Shown here: positions 8,505 to 16,064 of the stretch, in pieces
Layout: the number at the start of each line of letters is the position of its first letter
Position numbering within the stretch: position 1 is the stretch's first letter
Source: Actinopolymorpha sp. NPDC004070
GTDB lineage: Bacteria > Actinomycetota > Actinomycetes > Propionibacteriales > Actinopolymorphaceae
DNA: 64,000 nucleotides
Assembly (NCBI RefSeq): GCF_040610475.1
Contig: NZ_JBEXMJ010000003.1
Location: 186,001 to 250,000, forward strand
Reading direction: 5' to 3'
The notes under the pieces: generated by a model
The model's database searches: none
Seen by the model: only the letters and a program-made list of their open reading frames with translations
Told to the model about the DNA's origin: nothing
Made by a program: the position numbers and the translations under genes

Positions 8505-9323
8505 ATGAACGCCGTCCAGCACACGATCGCCGTGATCGGCGCCGGCAAGATGGGCGAGGCAATCCTGTCCGGCCTGCTCCGCGCCGGCTGGCCGGCCAAC
8601 CGGCTGATCGCGACGGCCCGGCGGGCCGAGCGCGGCGAACAGCTCGCCGAGCGCTACGGCGTCCGCGTCCTGCCCAACACCGAGGCGGCCGCGGAGGCGG
8701 ACGTGCTGGTGGTCGCGGTCAAGCCGCAGGACGCCGGCACGTTGATGGTGGAGCTCGCCCCGGCCGTGCCGGCCGGGAGGCTGGTGGTGACCCTGTGCGC
8801 GGGCCTGCCGACCGCGTTCTTCGAGAAGCGGCTGCCGGACGCCACTCCGGTCGTACGGGTGATGTCCAACACCCCGGCTCTGGTCGACCAGGCGATGAGC
8901 GCGATCTCGGCCGGTTCGCACGCCAGCGCCGAGCACCTCGCGCTGACCGAGGAGATGCTGCGCCCGCTGGGGGAGACGCTGCGGTTGCCGGAGTCTCAGC
9001 AGGACGCGGTGACGGCGCTGTCGGGTTCGGGCCCGGCGTACTTCTACTACCTCGTCGAGGCGATGACCGACGCCGGCATCCTGCTCGGGCTGCCGCGGCA
9101 GGTGGCGCACGACCTGATCGTGCAGGCCGCGCTGGGCGCCGCGGTGATGTTGCGCGACACCGGTGAGCACCCGGTGGCGTTGCGGGAGGCGGTGACGTCT
9201 CCGGGCGGCACCACGATCAGCGCCATCCGCGAGCTGGAGAGCCACCGGGTGCGGGCCGCGGTGCTGGACGCGATCGAGGCTGCCCGCGACCGCGCCCGCG
9301 AGATCGCCGCCGCCGCGGAGTAG
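8505..9323 (+). CDS. proC: Pyrroline-5-carboxylate reductase
   Basis: ProC makes the last step of proline synthesis, reducing pyrroline-5-carboxylate to proline with NAD(P)H. The 272-residue protein has the N-terminal Rossmann motif GAGKMGEA (about 13-20), the cofactor-binding VAVKPQD segment (near 70), and the C-terminal dimer signature ending in EAVTSPGGTT (about 229-238), which is diagnostic for P5C reductases. It is cytosolic. Neighbouring proline dehydrogenase shares the intermediate. In Streptomyces a proC gene lies close to trpS, as it does here. Confidence 0.96.
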   Translation: MNAVQHTIAVIGAGKMGEAILSGLLRAGWPANRLIATARRAERGEQLAERYGVRVLPNTEAAAEADVLVVAVKPQDAGTLMVELAPAVPAGRLVVTLCAGLPTAFFEKRLPDATPVVRVMSNTPALVDQAMSAISAGSHASAEHLALTEEMLRPLGETLRLPESQQDAVTALSGSGPAYFYYLVEAMTDAGILLGLPRQVAHDLIVQAALGAAVMLRDTGEHPVALREAVTSPGGTTISAIRELESHRVRAAVLDAIEAARDRAREIAAAAE

Positions 9324-9338
9324 GCGACGGCTGCGTGG

Positions 9339-9719
9339 TCAGTCGGCGCGGCGCAGGTGCAGGAAGTCGCTCACGCCGAAGCGGGCCAGGAGGAACCTGG
9401 CCCGCTTCGGCATGTCCGTACGGGCCTCGTCGTGCACCACCCGGGGGTCGGTCAGCCGGATCGTCTCGCCCTTGCTGACGATCTCGCAGCCGCCCGCGGC
9501 GAGGACGTTGCGCACCCAGTCCGCGTCCGGTCCGTAGGTCAGGGCGATGACGTAGTTGTCCGGCCCGCCGAAGACGTTCACCGGCGTCTCGTACCGCCGT
9601 CCCGACGTCCGGCCCTGGTGGACGACCATCGCCAGCCCCGGCAGCCGGGGTGCCGCCTTCCCGAGGACCCGGTTGGTGGCGACCTTGTTGAATCTCGCGA
9701 CCCGCTTGCTCAGCACCAT
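9339..9719 (-). CDS. Deazaflavin-dependent (F420) nitroreductase-family protein
   Basis: This 126-residue protein belongs to the DDN/FDOR family of small split-barrel proteins that use F420H2. The signature is GRTSGRRYETPVNVF (about 36-50) followed by YGPDADWVRNVLAAG (about 62-76), which form the cofactor-phosphate site. The substrate is unknown; relatives reduce quinones or other redox-active compounds at the membrane. The gene is convergent with proC, 15 bases away. A weak -10-like box (AACCAT) lies 6 bases before the ATG at 9719. Confidence 0.85.
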   Translation of the reverse strand: MVLSKRVARFNKVATNRVLGKAAPRLPGLAMVVHQGRTSGRRYETPVNVFGGPDNYVIALTYGPDADWVRNVLAAGGCEIVSKGETIRLTDPRVVHDEARTDMPKRARFLLARFGVSDFLHLRRAD

Positions 9720-9785
9720 GGCCCGATGGTTCCTCGTCCCTGCGGATGGATCAACACGCGCAGGCGTCCGGAAACGTCCGGTCCT

Positions 9786-10811
9786 TCACAACCCGATCGC
9801 CCTCCGGGCGGCGGCGAGTGTCGGCGCGGCGAGTTCCCGGGCGCGTTCGGCGCCCAGGCGCAGGGTCGCGTCGACGTACGCCGGGTCCGCGGCGAGTTCG
9901 GCGTACCTGTTCTGCAGCGGCTCCAGTACGCCCACCACCGCGTCGGCGGTGTCGCGTTTGAGTGCGGCGTAACCGTCGTACTTCCCGGCGAGGGCCGCCG
10001 GGTCCGCCTCGCCGGTGCAGCCCGCCAGGATCTCCAGCAGGTTGGACACGCCGGGCCGGTTCTCGGGGTCGTAGCCGACGTCCGGCGAGGCGTCGGTGAC
10101 CGCGCGGGACACCTTGCGAACGATCACCTCGGGTGGGTCGAGCAGCCGGATGGATCCGAGCGAGTCGGCCGGTGCGTCCTTGCTCATTTTCGAGGTCGGG
10201 TTCTGCAGGTCCATCACCCGCGCCCCCACGGTGGCCGGGCTCATCTCCGGCACGACGAAGGTGCGCCCGTACTCGCGGTTGAACCGGATCGCGAGGTCCC
10301 GGGCGAGCTCCACGTGCTGGCGCTGGTCCTCGCCGACCGGCACCTCCGTACTCCCGTACAGCAGGATGTCCGCGGCCATAAGTACCGGATAGGTGTACAG
10401 CGACACCCGGGTGCGCGGCCGGCCGCGTCCCTTCTCCTTGAACTGGATCATCCGGTTCAGCTCGCCGACGTAGGCCGTCGACTCCAGCAGGTACATGAGT
10501 TCGGTGTGCGCCGGCAGGTCGCTCTGCCGGGTGAGTACGCACACCGCCGGGTCCAGCCCGGCCGCGAGATAGATCGTCGCTGTCTCGCGGGTCAACTGGC
10601 GCAGCCGTCTCGGGTCATGCTCGACGGTGAGCGCGTGCAGGTCCACGACGCAGAAGACACACCGGGCGGTGTGCTGCAGGTCGACGAACCGGCCGAGCGC
10701 GCCGAGATAGTTGCCGAGGGTGAGCCGGCCGGTGGGCTGGATGCCGGAGAAGATCGTGCGGGTGGTGGGCGTGGCGTCCACGGCTGCGTGGTCGGTGGCC
10801 GTGTGGTTCAT
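9786..10811 (-). CDS. trpS: Tryptophanyl-tRNA synthetase
   Basis: This class I synthetase charges tRNA-Trp. The 341-residue protein opens the core with FSGIQPTGRLTLGNYLGAL (HIGH-like TLGN at 31-34) and has the KMSKS-type loop KMSKD at 208-212; GEDQ near 160-163 and the QFKEKGRG segment are typical of TrpRS. I chose ATG 10811, which has GGAG 8 bases upstream. Gln25 and His59 align with residues (Gln9 and His43 of the Geobacillus enzyme) known to matter for indolmycin, and look like the ordinary drug-sensitive residues, but I am not sure. The leader carries a Trp-codon attenuator like that of the auxiliary TrpRS gene of Streptomyces coelicolor. Confidence 0.96.
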   Translation of the reverse strand: MNHTATDHAAVDATPTTRTIFSGIQPTGRLTLGNYLGALGRFVDLQHTARCVFCVVDLHALTVEHDPRRLRQLTRETATIYLAAGLDPAVCVLTRQSDLPAHTELMYLLESTAYVGELNRMIQFKEKGRGRPRTRVSLYTYPVLMAADILLYGSTEVPVGEDQRQHVELARDLAIRFNREYGRTFVVPEMSPATVGARVMDLQNPTSKMSKDAPADSLGSIRLLDPPEVIVRKVSRAVTDASPDVGYDPENRPGVSNLLEILAGCTGEADPAALAGKYDGYAALKRDTADAVVGVLEPLQNRYAELAADPAYVDATLRLGAERARELAAPTLAAARRAIGL

Positions 10812-10865
10812 GTGAGGGCTCCTTGGTCGGAGCCGCCGCCGCGAGGGACGGGTCCACACATGCGT

Positions 10866-10974
10866 CGGCCGCCCTCGCAGGGGCGGCCGGATGCTGGGTG
10901 CGTCGTACGCGCGATCGGGGGCCGCCCTAGGCGGCCCACCAACCGAGTGGTCGGATAACGATCTGCGTACGCAC
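10866..10974 (-). promoter_or_regulatory. Trp-responsive transcription attenuator before trpS
   Basis: Read on the minus strand the leader holds four segments: 1 GGGCCGCC (10937-10930), 2 GGCGGCCC (10926-10919), 3 CGGCCGCCC (10889-10881) and 4 GGGCGGCCG (10874-10866). Segments 1:2 and 3:4 pair perfectly, and 2 can instead pair with 3. Segment 1 begins at the second of two Trp codons of a leader peptide. A ribosome stalled at those codons would mask segment 1, free 2 to pair with 3 and stop hairpin 3:4 from forming. Hairpin 3:4 has no U-tract, but neither do the other terminators here. Confidence 0.82.
10927..10974 (-). CDS. Trp leader peptide (15 residues, ends WWAA)
   Basis: GTG 10974 to TAG 10927 encodes VRTQIVIRPLGWWAA, with Trp codons at 10941-10939 and 10938-10936. 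The -10 box TATTGT ends 6 bases before the GTG, so the message should be leaderless and start at this codon. The two Trp codons lie at the edge of attenuator segment 1, the position needed for ribosome stalling to change folding. Confidence 0.8.
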   Translation of the reverse strand: MRTQIVIRPLGWWAA

Positions 10975-10980
10975 CCGGCC

Positions 10981-11010
10981 ACAATATCCGCTCGGCCGAT
11001 GCCGTGTCAG
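10981..11010 (-). promoter_or_regulatory. trpS promoter (CTGACA - 18 bp - TATTGT)
   Basis: On the minus strand a -35 box CTGACA (11010-11005) and a -10 box TATTGT (10986-10981) are separated by 18 bp. This is the best sigma-70-type promoter in the window. The start would fall at or beside the GTG of the leader peptide (10974). The promoter overlaps the leader of the divergent GNAT gene. Confidence 0.75.
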
Positions 11011-11019
11011 CAGGAGAGG

Positions 11020-11637
11020 ATGATCCCCGTGGCGAATGTGGAGAATCCGGCGGCCGGGAGTGACGGCGCCGTCAAGCCTGCCTTGACAGGTGCCGAAGCC
11101 GTGGAGGTGGTTGTGGGGGAGCCCGGCGTGGTGGTCCGGCAGGTCGGTCCGGACGACTGGCGGGAGTGGCGGGCGATCCGGCTGGCGGCACTGGAGGACA
11201 CGCCGTGGGCGTTCGGGTCGACGCTCGCGCAGGCGCGGACGTTCGGGGAGGAGGAGTGGCGGCGCCGGCTGGCCGGGTTCCCCTGCTACCTCGCCGATCC
11301 GCCGGACCTGGCGGGCGGCCCGGTCGGGATGAGCGGAGCCTTCGTCGAGCATCCCGCGCCCGGCGCCGACGGGCAGGGCGTCACCGTCGAGTTGGTGTCG
11401 ATGTGGGTCAGCCCGGCGGCTCGGGGACGCGGGGTCGGCGCCCACCTGGTCGCAGCCGTGGTCGAGTGGGCGGCCCGGACAGGCGCCGCTCGGGTGCACC
11501 TGTGGGTGACGGACGGGAACGACCCGGCCCGCCGGTTGTACGAACGCTGCGGCTTCGTGCCCACGGGCGAACGCGCGCCGCTGCCGTCCGACCCGAGCCT
11601 GAGCGAGGTCGGCATGGTGCGCGAACTCTCCGCGTGA
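11020..11637 (+). CDS. GNAT family N-acetyltransferase
   Basis: This 205-residue protein has one GNAT domain from about residue 30. The acetyl-CoA site is visible as VSPAARGRGVGAHLVAAVVEWA (V/I-x-x-x-x-RGxGxG/A pattern, about 132-153), followed by LWVTDGNDPARRLYERCGFVPTGER, the usual last strands. The acceptor is unknown; the family includes enzymes acting on small molecules and on protein N-termini. ATG 11020 follows AGGAGAGG closely; GTG 11029, nine bases later, is a likely alternative start. The gene diverges from the trpS leader. Confidence 0.85.
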   Translation: MIPVANVENPAAGSDGAVKPALTGAEAVEVVVGEPGVVVRQVGPDDWREWRAIRLAALEDTPWAFGSTLAQARTFGEEEWRRRLAGFPCYLADPPDLAGGPVGMSGAFVEHPAPGADGQGVTVELVSMWVSPAARGRGVGAHLVAAVVEWAARTGAARVHLWVTDGNDPARRLYERCGFVPTGERAPLPSDPSLSEVGMVRELSA

Positions 11638-11660
11638 GCCGGGCCGGCGTCGAGGCGAGG

Positions 11661-12206
11661 TCAGGCGGCCCGGCGGATTTCCCAGGCCAGGTCGAGCAGC
11701 TCGGGATACCAGTCGCCGTCGGTCCGCAGTAGTTCCCGGGCCCGCGCGACCGGCACCACCCGTACCTCCTCCACCTGCTCACCGTCCGGCGGGTTGCTCG
11801 GCACCCCGTCGACCACGAAGTCGGTGAGACACCACAGCCAGGCCTTCTCCGGATGCGGCAGGTGTGGGCGGTACGGCTCGGCTCGGTCGGACACGCAGTG
11901 GTGCGCGCCGAACCACCGCAGCGGGCCCACCCGCCGGGCACCGGCCTCCTCGGCGATCTCCCGATCGACGGCTGCGAGTACGGACTCGCCGGGCTCGCGG
12001 GTGCCGCCGGGCAGGAACCACACGTCGCGGTGGTCCCGGCACACCGTCACCTCCTCGCCCACGAAACCGACCACGTGGATGCTCTGCACCAGGGGCTCGG
12101 GCGGGAGCGTGGTGGAGAACTGCGCATCCATGCCCGCCCACTCCCACCGCTGCGGCGCGTAGAGCAGCGGGAAACGGTCGGCCGGCCCGGCGGGGATCAC
12201 GTCCAT
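11661..12206 (-). CDS. Nudix hydrolase
   Basis: The 181-residue protein has a full Nudix box, GGTREPGESVLAAVDREIAEEAG (about residues 87-109, with the REIAEEAG helix), so it should hydrolyse a nucleoside diphosphate linked to another group with Mg2+. The substrate is not clear from sequence. The ATG at 12206 is preceded by a TAAGGT -10 box with a 7-base gap (12214-12219 on the plus strand), so the transcript is probably leaderless. It is convergent with the GNAT gene. Confidence 0.88.
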   Translation of the reverse strand: MDVIPAGPADRFPLLYAPQRWEWAGMDAQFSTTLPPEPLVQSIHVVGFVGEEVTVCRDHRDVWFLPGGTREPGESVLAAVDREIAEEAGARRVGPLRWFGAHHCVSDRAEPYRPHLPHPEKAWLWCLTDFVVDGVPSNPPDGEQVEEVRVVPVARARELLRTDGDWYPELLDLAWEIRRAA

Positions 12207-12328
12207 GCCCGAGACCTTAGGGGACCGTCCTGGGCGGTGCCTGCCGCGCGATCACCGGACGGCATCCGGTGCGGCCGGGCCGGGATCACGTCCGTACTCG
12301 AGATCCGTTCTGGGGCAGGATGGCAGGC

Positions 12329-13450
12329 GTGACGAACTCCCCGCCCGAGCCCACCGTGCCTGCCGAGTCCACGCGGCCGGACCCGACATCACCGCCGGCG
12401 CCGGCCGCCGCTCCCGTGATCGGGGTGGACGTCGGCGGGACGTTGATCAAGGCCGCTGTGGTGTACGCCGACGGGCAGGTCGGCGCCCGGGCGGAGAAAC
12501 CTACCCCACCTGCCCGCGACGCCGACACCGTCCTGTCGGCGGTCGTCTCGGTCGTGGCCGGGTTGCGGGACCGTGCGCGGAGCGAGGCAACGGCCGGTGA
12601 GGTGGCGGCGATCGGCGTCGCCGTACCCGGCATCATCGACGAACAGCGCGGCGTCGCCGTGATGGCGGCCAACCTCGGCTGGCGCGACACCCCGGTGCGT
12701 GCGCTCCTGTCCGAGGCGACCGGCCTGCCGGTGGCGCTCGGGCACGACGTCCGTTCGGCCTGCGTCGCGGAGTGGCGGCTGGGCGCCGCCCGCGAGTCCG
12801 ACGACGCGCTCCTGGTGACACTCGGCACCGGCATCGGGGCGGGCGTGGTCAGCGACGGCCGGTTGCTCGTCGGCGGTGGGTACGCCGGTCAGCTCGGGCA
12901 CGTCGTGGTCGACCCCGGCGGGGCGCGGTGCACCTGCGGCCAGCACGGCTGCCTGGCGACGCTGGCCTCGGCCACCGCCGTCGTCCGCCGCTACGCCGAA
13001 CGCACCGCGGGGAGCGCGGAGGTCGCGGGGAACACCGCCAACGGGACCACCGCCAACGGGACCACCGCCAACGGGACCACCGCCAACGGGACCACCGCGG
13101 AGTTCACTGCCCGGGACGTGGCCCGGCTGGCCCGTACCGGCGACCCGGCCGCGGCCGCCGTCTGGGAGGACGCCGTCGCCGCGCTCGCCGACGCACTGGC
13201 CACGGCGGTGACGGTGTTCGGGTCGGAGCTGGTGGTGCTCGGCGGCGGACTCGCCCTGGCCGGCGACCAGCTCGTCGACCCCGTACGCGATCGGCTGCGG
13301 GCGCGGCTGACGTTCCAGCGGCAGCCGCGGGTGGTGCGGGCCGCGATGGGTGCGGAGTCCGGCGTCCTCGGCGCCGCCCTGCTTGGCCGGGCCGCCCTGG
13401 TCGACGCGACAGCTCCGCTCGACGCGGTGCCCGACGGAACGGGAAGGTAG
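12329..13450 (+). CDS. ROK-family sugar kinase (glucokinase-like)
   Basis: ROK kinases phosphorylate sugars such as glucose or N-acetyl sugars with ATP. The 373-residue protein has the phosphate-binding VDVGGT at about 33-38, the GTGIGAGVV segment, and the ROK zinc motif CTCGQHGCL (CxCGxxGC). No N-terminal DNA-binding domain is present, so it is a kinase, not a repressor. Between the zinc motif and the last domain lies an in-frame repeat of TANGT. I chose GTG 12329 because CAGGAT ends 7 bases before it (leaderless pattern); ATG 12320 is an alternative. The AcuC-like gene follows by 4 bases and is probably co-transcribed. Confidence 0.87.
   Translation: MTNSPPEPTVPAESTRPDPTSPPAPAAAPVIGVDVGGTLIKAAVVYADGQVGARAEKPTPPARDADTVLSAVVSVVAGLRDRARSEATAGEVAAIGVAVPGIIDEQRGVAVMAANLGWRDTPVRALLSEATGLPVALGHDVRSACVAEWRLGAARESDDALLVTLGTGIGAGVVSDGRLLVGGGYAGQLGHVVVDPGGARCTCGQHGCLATLASATAVVRRYAERTAGSAEVAGNTANGTTANGTTANGTTANGTTAEFTARDVARLARTGDPAAAAVWEDAVAALADALATAVTVFGSELVVLGGGLALAGDQLVDPVRDRLRARLTFQRQPRVVRAAMGAESGVLGAALLGRAALVDATAPLDAVPDGTGR
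13034..13093 (+). repeat. Four exact 15-bp tandem repeats inside the ROK kinase
   Basis: The unit ACCGCCAACGGGACC occurs four times head to tail (13034-13048, 13049-13063, 13064-13078, 13079-13093). Each adds Thr-Ala-Asn-Gly-Thr, so copy changes keep the frame. The repeat falls in a loop after the zinc motif. Confidence 0.95.
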
Positions 13451-13454
13451 GAAC

Positions 13455-14699
13455 GTGACCGGACCCGCACGGCTGGTGTACGACCCGGCGCTCACGGCGT
13501 ACAACTTCGGCCCGCATCACCCGCTGGCCCCCATCAGGGTGCGGCTGACCGTCGCCCTGGCCACCGAGCTCGGCCTGGTCGGCACCACCTCTCCCGCCAC
13601 GCCTGACGCGGCCCACACGTCCGACCCGCCGGGCGCGGAGGCGAGCGGCCGGGTGCTCCAGGTGCCCGCCCCCTCGGCCACCGACGAGGTGCTCGCCCTC
13701 GTGCACGACCCGGCCTACCTCGAGGCGGTCAAGCGGGCCAGCGAGCACCCGGAGTGGGCCGACGCGAACTACGGCCTGGGGAGCTCGGACAACCCGACGT
13801 TCGCCGGCATGCACGAGGCGGCCGCCCACGTCGTCGGCGCCAGTATCGAGGCGGCGCGCATCGTCTGGTCGGGAGAGGCGCTGCATGCGGTCAATGTCGC
13901 CGGCGGGCTCCACCACGCGATGCCGGCCTCCGCCAGTGGCTTCTGTGTCTACAACGACCCCGCGCTGGCGATCCGCTGGCTGCTGGACGCCGGGTGCCCC
14001 CGGGTCGCCTATCTCGACCTCGACGTCCACCACGGCGACGGCGTGCAGGAGATCTTCTGGAACGACCCGCGGGTGCTCACGATCAGCGTGCACGAGTCGC
14101 CGCGGTCGTTGTTCCCGTACGTCAGCGGCTATCCCACCGAGATCGGCGGCCCGGACGCCGAGGGCTTCGCTGTCAACCTCGCCTTGCCGGCGGGTACGGG
14201 CGACGCCGGCTGGCTGCGCGCGTTCCACGCCGTCGTACCCCACCTGCTGGAGGCGTTCCAGCCCACCGTCCTGGTCAGCCAGCACGGTTGCGACAGTCAC
14301 CGGGCCGACCCGCTGGCCCACCTCGCGCTGTCCGTCGACGGGCAGCGCGCGGCTGCCCTGGCCGTGCACGACCTGGCCCACCAGATGTGCGATGGCCGCT
14401 GGGTGGCCACCGGTGGGGGCGGCTACGCCCTGGTGGAGGTGGTGCCGCGCACCTGGAGTCACCTGCTGGCGATCGCCGGCGGCCGGCCGCTCTCACCGAG
14501 CACACCCACCCCGCCCGGCTGGCGTGAGCTGGTCGCCACGGAGTGCCGCCGGCCGGCGCCGACGTCGATGACCGACGGGGAGGAACCGACGTACGCCGAC
14601 TGGGACACCGGGTACGACCCCGCCGACGAACTGGACCGGGCGGTCCGCGCGACCCGGCAGGCGGTCTTCCCCTGCCACGGCCTGGACCCCCACCTCTGA
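13455..14699 (+). CDS. acuC: AcuC-like class I/II histone-deacetylase-fold protein
   Basis: This 414-residue zinc hydrolase matches acetoin utilization protein AcuC, which deacetylates lysines in proteins such as acetyl-CoA synthetase. The catalytic pair is in GGLHHAM (about 153-159). The zinc ligands are in YLDLDVHHGDG (about 182-192) and QHGCDSHRADPL (about 276-287), and the substrate Tyr lies in TGGGGYAL. All key residues are present. GTG 13455 follows GGAAGG and lies 4 bases after the ROK kinase stop. Deacetylation could link it to acetate metabolism, but nothing in the immediate neighbourhood proves a target. Confidence 0.88.
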   Translation: MTGPARLVYDPALTAYNFGPHHPLAPIRVRLTVALATELGLVGTTSPATPDAAHTSDPPGAEASGRVLQVPAPSATDEVLALVHDPAYLEAVKRASEHPEWADANYGLGSSDNPTFAGMHEAAAHVVGASIEAARIVWSGEALHAVNVAGGLHHAMPASASGFCVYNDPALAIRWLLDAGCPRVAYLDLDVHHGDGVQEIFWNDPRVLTISVHESPRSLFPYVSGYPTEIGGPDAEGFAVNLALPAGTGDAGWLRAFHAVVPHLLEAFQPTVLVSQHGCDSHRADPLAHLALSVDGQRAAALAVHDLAHQMCDGRWVATGGGGYALVEVVPRTWSHLLAIAGGRPLSPSTPTPPGWRELVATECRRPAPTSMTDGEEPTYADWDTGYDPADELDRAVRATRQAVFPCHGLDPHL

Positions 14700-14759
14700 C
14701 CCGCCATCCGGGCCGGAGGGTCGGGACGGTCCGGGCGGAAGCGGGTGGGCTCGCGGCCT

Positions 14760-14765
14760 GTACCC
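14760..14765 (+). promoter_or_regulatory. Probable -10 box for the bS22 gene
   Basis: TACCCT fits the -10 pattern and would give a leader of about 100 bases before the bS22 start, long for this window, in which a direct repeat GGGTTCC frames the start codon. The -35 box is not clear. Confidence 0.35.
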
Positions 14766-14873
14766 TGTGAGGACGCATCGGTCCGCCATGGTCACCGCAT
14801 GCCCGCAGGCGTCGCGATTTCCGACGTTCAGGTGCGTATTCGTTGGGGTACGAACAGGCCGAAAGGGTTCCGC

Positions 14874-14975
14874 GTGGGTTCCGTCATCAAGAAGCGTCGC
14901 AAGCGAATGTCGAAGAAGAAGCATCGCAAGCTCCTCAAGAGGACGCGCGTCCAGCGCAGGCGTCAGGGGAAGTAG
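14874..14975 (+). CDS. Small ribosomal protein bS22 (AURKAIP1/COX24 domain)
   Basis: This 33-residue, very basic protein (half Lys or Arg) is the actinobacterial bS22, first seen in mycobacterial ribosomes, bound near the decoding centre of the small subunit. Its length and the segment [20 protein letters not shown] are typical. The GTG at 14874 has AAAGGG 7 bases upstream. In many actinobacteria the gene sits beside an SDR-family gene, as here. Confidence 0.93.
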   Translation: MGSVIKKRRKRMSKKKHRKLLKRTRVQRRRQGK

Positions 14976-15005
14976 CGACCTTCGTGCCCACGGGGTGAGG
15001 CCGAT

Positions 15006-16064
15006 ATGGCGCGTGTAGTACTGGTCACAGGAGTTTCCCGTGATCTCGGTAGCAGGTTCGCGCGCCGGTTGGCCGCCGACCCCGGCGTCGACCGGGTGCT
15101 TGCCGTCGATGTCGTACCTCCGCGTCACGATCTCGGTGACGCGGAGTTCGTACGTGTCGACCTGCGCAGCCCGGTCGTCTCCCGCGTCCTCGCCCGGGAG
15201 AGCATCGACACCGTTGTCCACCTGAACGTGATCGCCACCCCCCAACACGCGGGCGGGCGGGCCACGATGAAGGAGATCAACGTCATCGGCACGATGCAGC
15301 TGCTGGCCGCCTGCCAGCGGCTGCCGTCGGTGAGCAAGGTCGTGGTCAAGTCCTCGACGGCGGTCTACGGCGCGTCGCCGGCTGACCCGGCGATGTTCAC
15401 CGAGGACATGGAGCCGCGTGCGCTGCCGCAGTCCGGGTTCGCCAAGGACGCGGTGGAGGTGGAGAGCTACGTCCGCGGCTTCGCCCGGCGCCGCCCGGAC
15501 GTCGCCGTGACGACGCTCCGTTTCGCCAGCGTCATCGGTCCGCGGGTACGCACGCCGATGACGCGGTACTTCACTCTGCCCGTGGTGCCGACCGTGCTCG
15601 GCTTCGACGCGCGACTTCAGTTCGTCCACGAGGACGACCTGCTCGAGGCGCTGCGGCTCGTCACCGTGGGCCAGTCGCCCGGCACGTTCAACGTCGCCGG
15701 TGACGGCGTGATGATGCTGTCCCAGGCCATCCGCCGGATGGGACGGCCGACCGCGCCTGTCCCGGCGTTCGCGGTGGCGACGTTCGGGCAGATGTTCCGG
15801 GCCGCCCGGCTGGCCGACTTCACTCCCGAACAGCTCTCCTACCTCACCTACGGCAGGGGCGTCGACACCAGCCGGATGCGCGACGACCTGGGCTTCAAGC
15901 CGGCCCACACCACCGCGGAGGCGTTCCAGACCTTCGCCTCGGTGCACGAACAGGGTCTGCTGAGTTCCGAGCGCATCGCGGCCGCCGAGGAGGAGGCCGC
16001 GGCGTTCCTCGGCGTACGCGATGTGCGAGACGAGGCCGAAGGGGTACGACAGGGCCATGGCTGA
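15006..16064 (+). CDS. NAD-dependent epimerase/dehydratase (extended SDR)
   Basis: The 352-residue protein has a Rossmann fold with the nucleotide motif VTGVSRDLGSRFARRL (about 7-22; an altered TGxxGxxG) and VVHLNV at about 74-79. The active-site Ser is near KSSTAVYG. The usual YxxxK seems replaced by a FAKDAVE segment, so the chemistry may differ from true epimerases. Orthologues lie beside bS22 and an acyltransferase in Streptomyces, and this pairing suggests a role in lipid or cell-envelope metabolism. Its end overlaps the start of the acyltransferase by 8 bases. Confidence 0.78.
   Translation: MARVVLVTGVSRDLGSRFARRLAADPGVDRVLAVDVVPPRHDLGDAEFVRVDLRSPVVSRVLARESIDTVVHLNVIATPQHAGGRATMKEINVIGTMQLLAACQRLPSVSKVVVKSSTAVYGASPADPAMFTEDMEPRALPQSGFAKDAVEVESYVRGFARRRPDVAVTTLRFASVIGPRVRTPMTRYFTLPVVPTVLGFDARLQFVHEDDLLEALRLVTVGQSPGTFNVAGDGVMMLSQAIRRMGRPTAPVPAFAVATFGQMFRAARLADFTPEQLSYLTYGRGVDTSRMRDDLGFKPAHTTAEAFQTFASVHEQGLLSSERIAAAEEEAAAFLGVRDVRDEAEGVRQGHG

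Noticed and set aside
13034..13093. CRISPR-like array
   Set aside because: The 15-bp units are directly adjacent without spacers and encode part of a protein.
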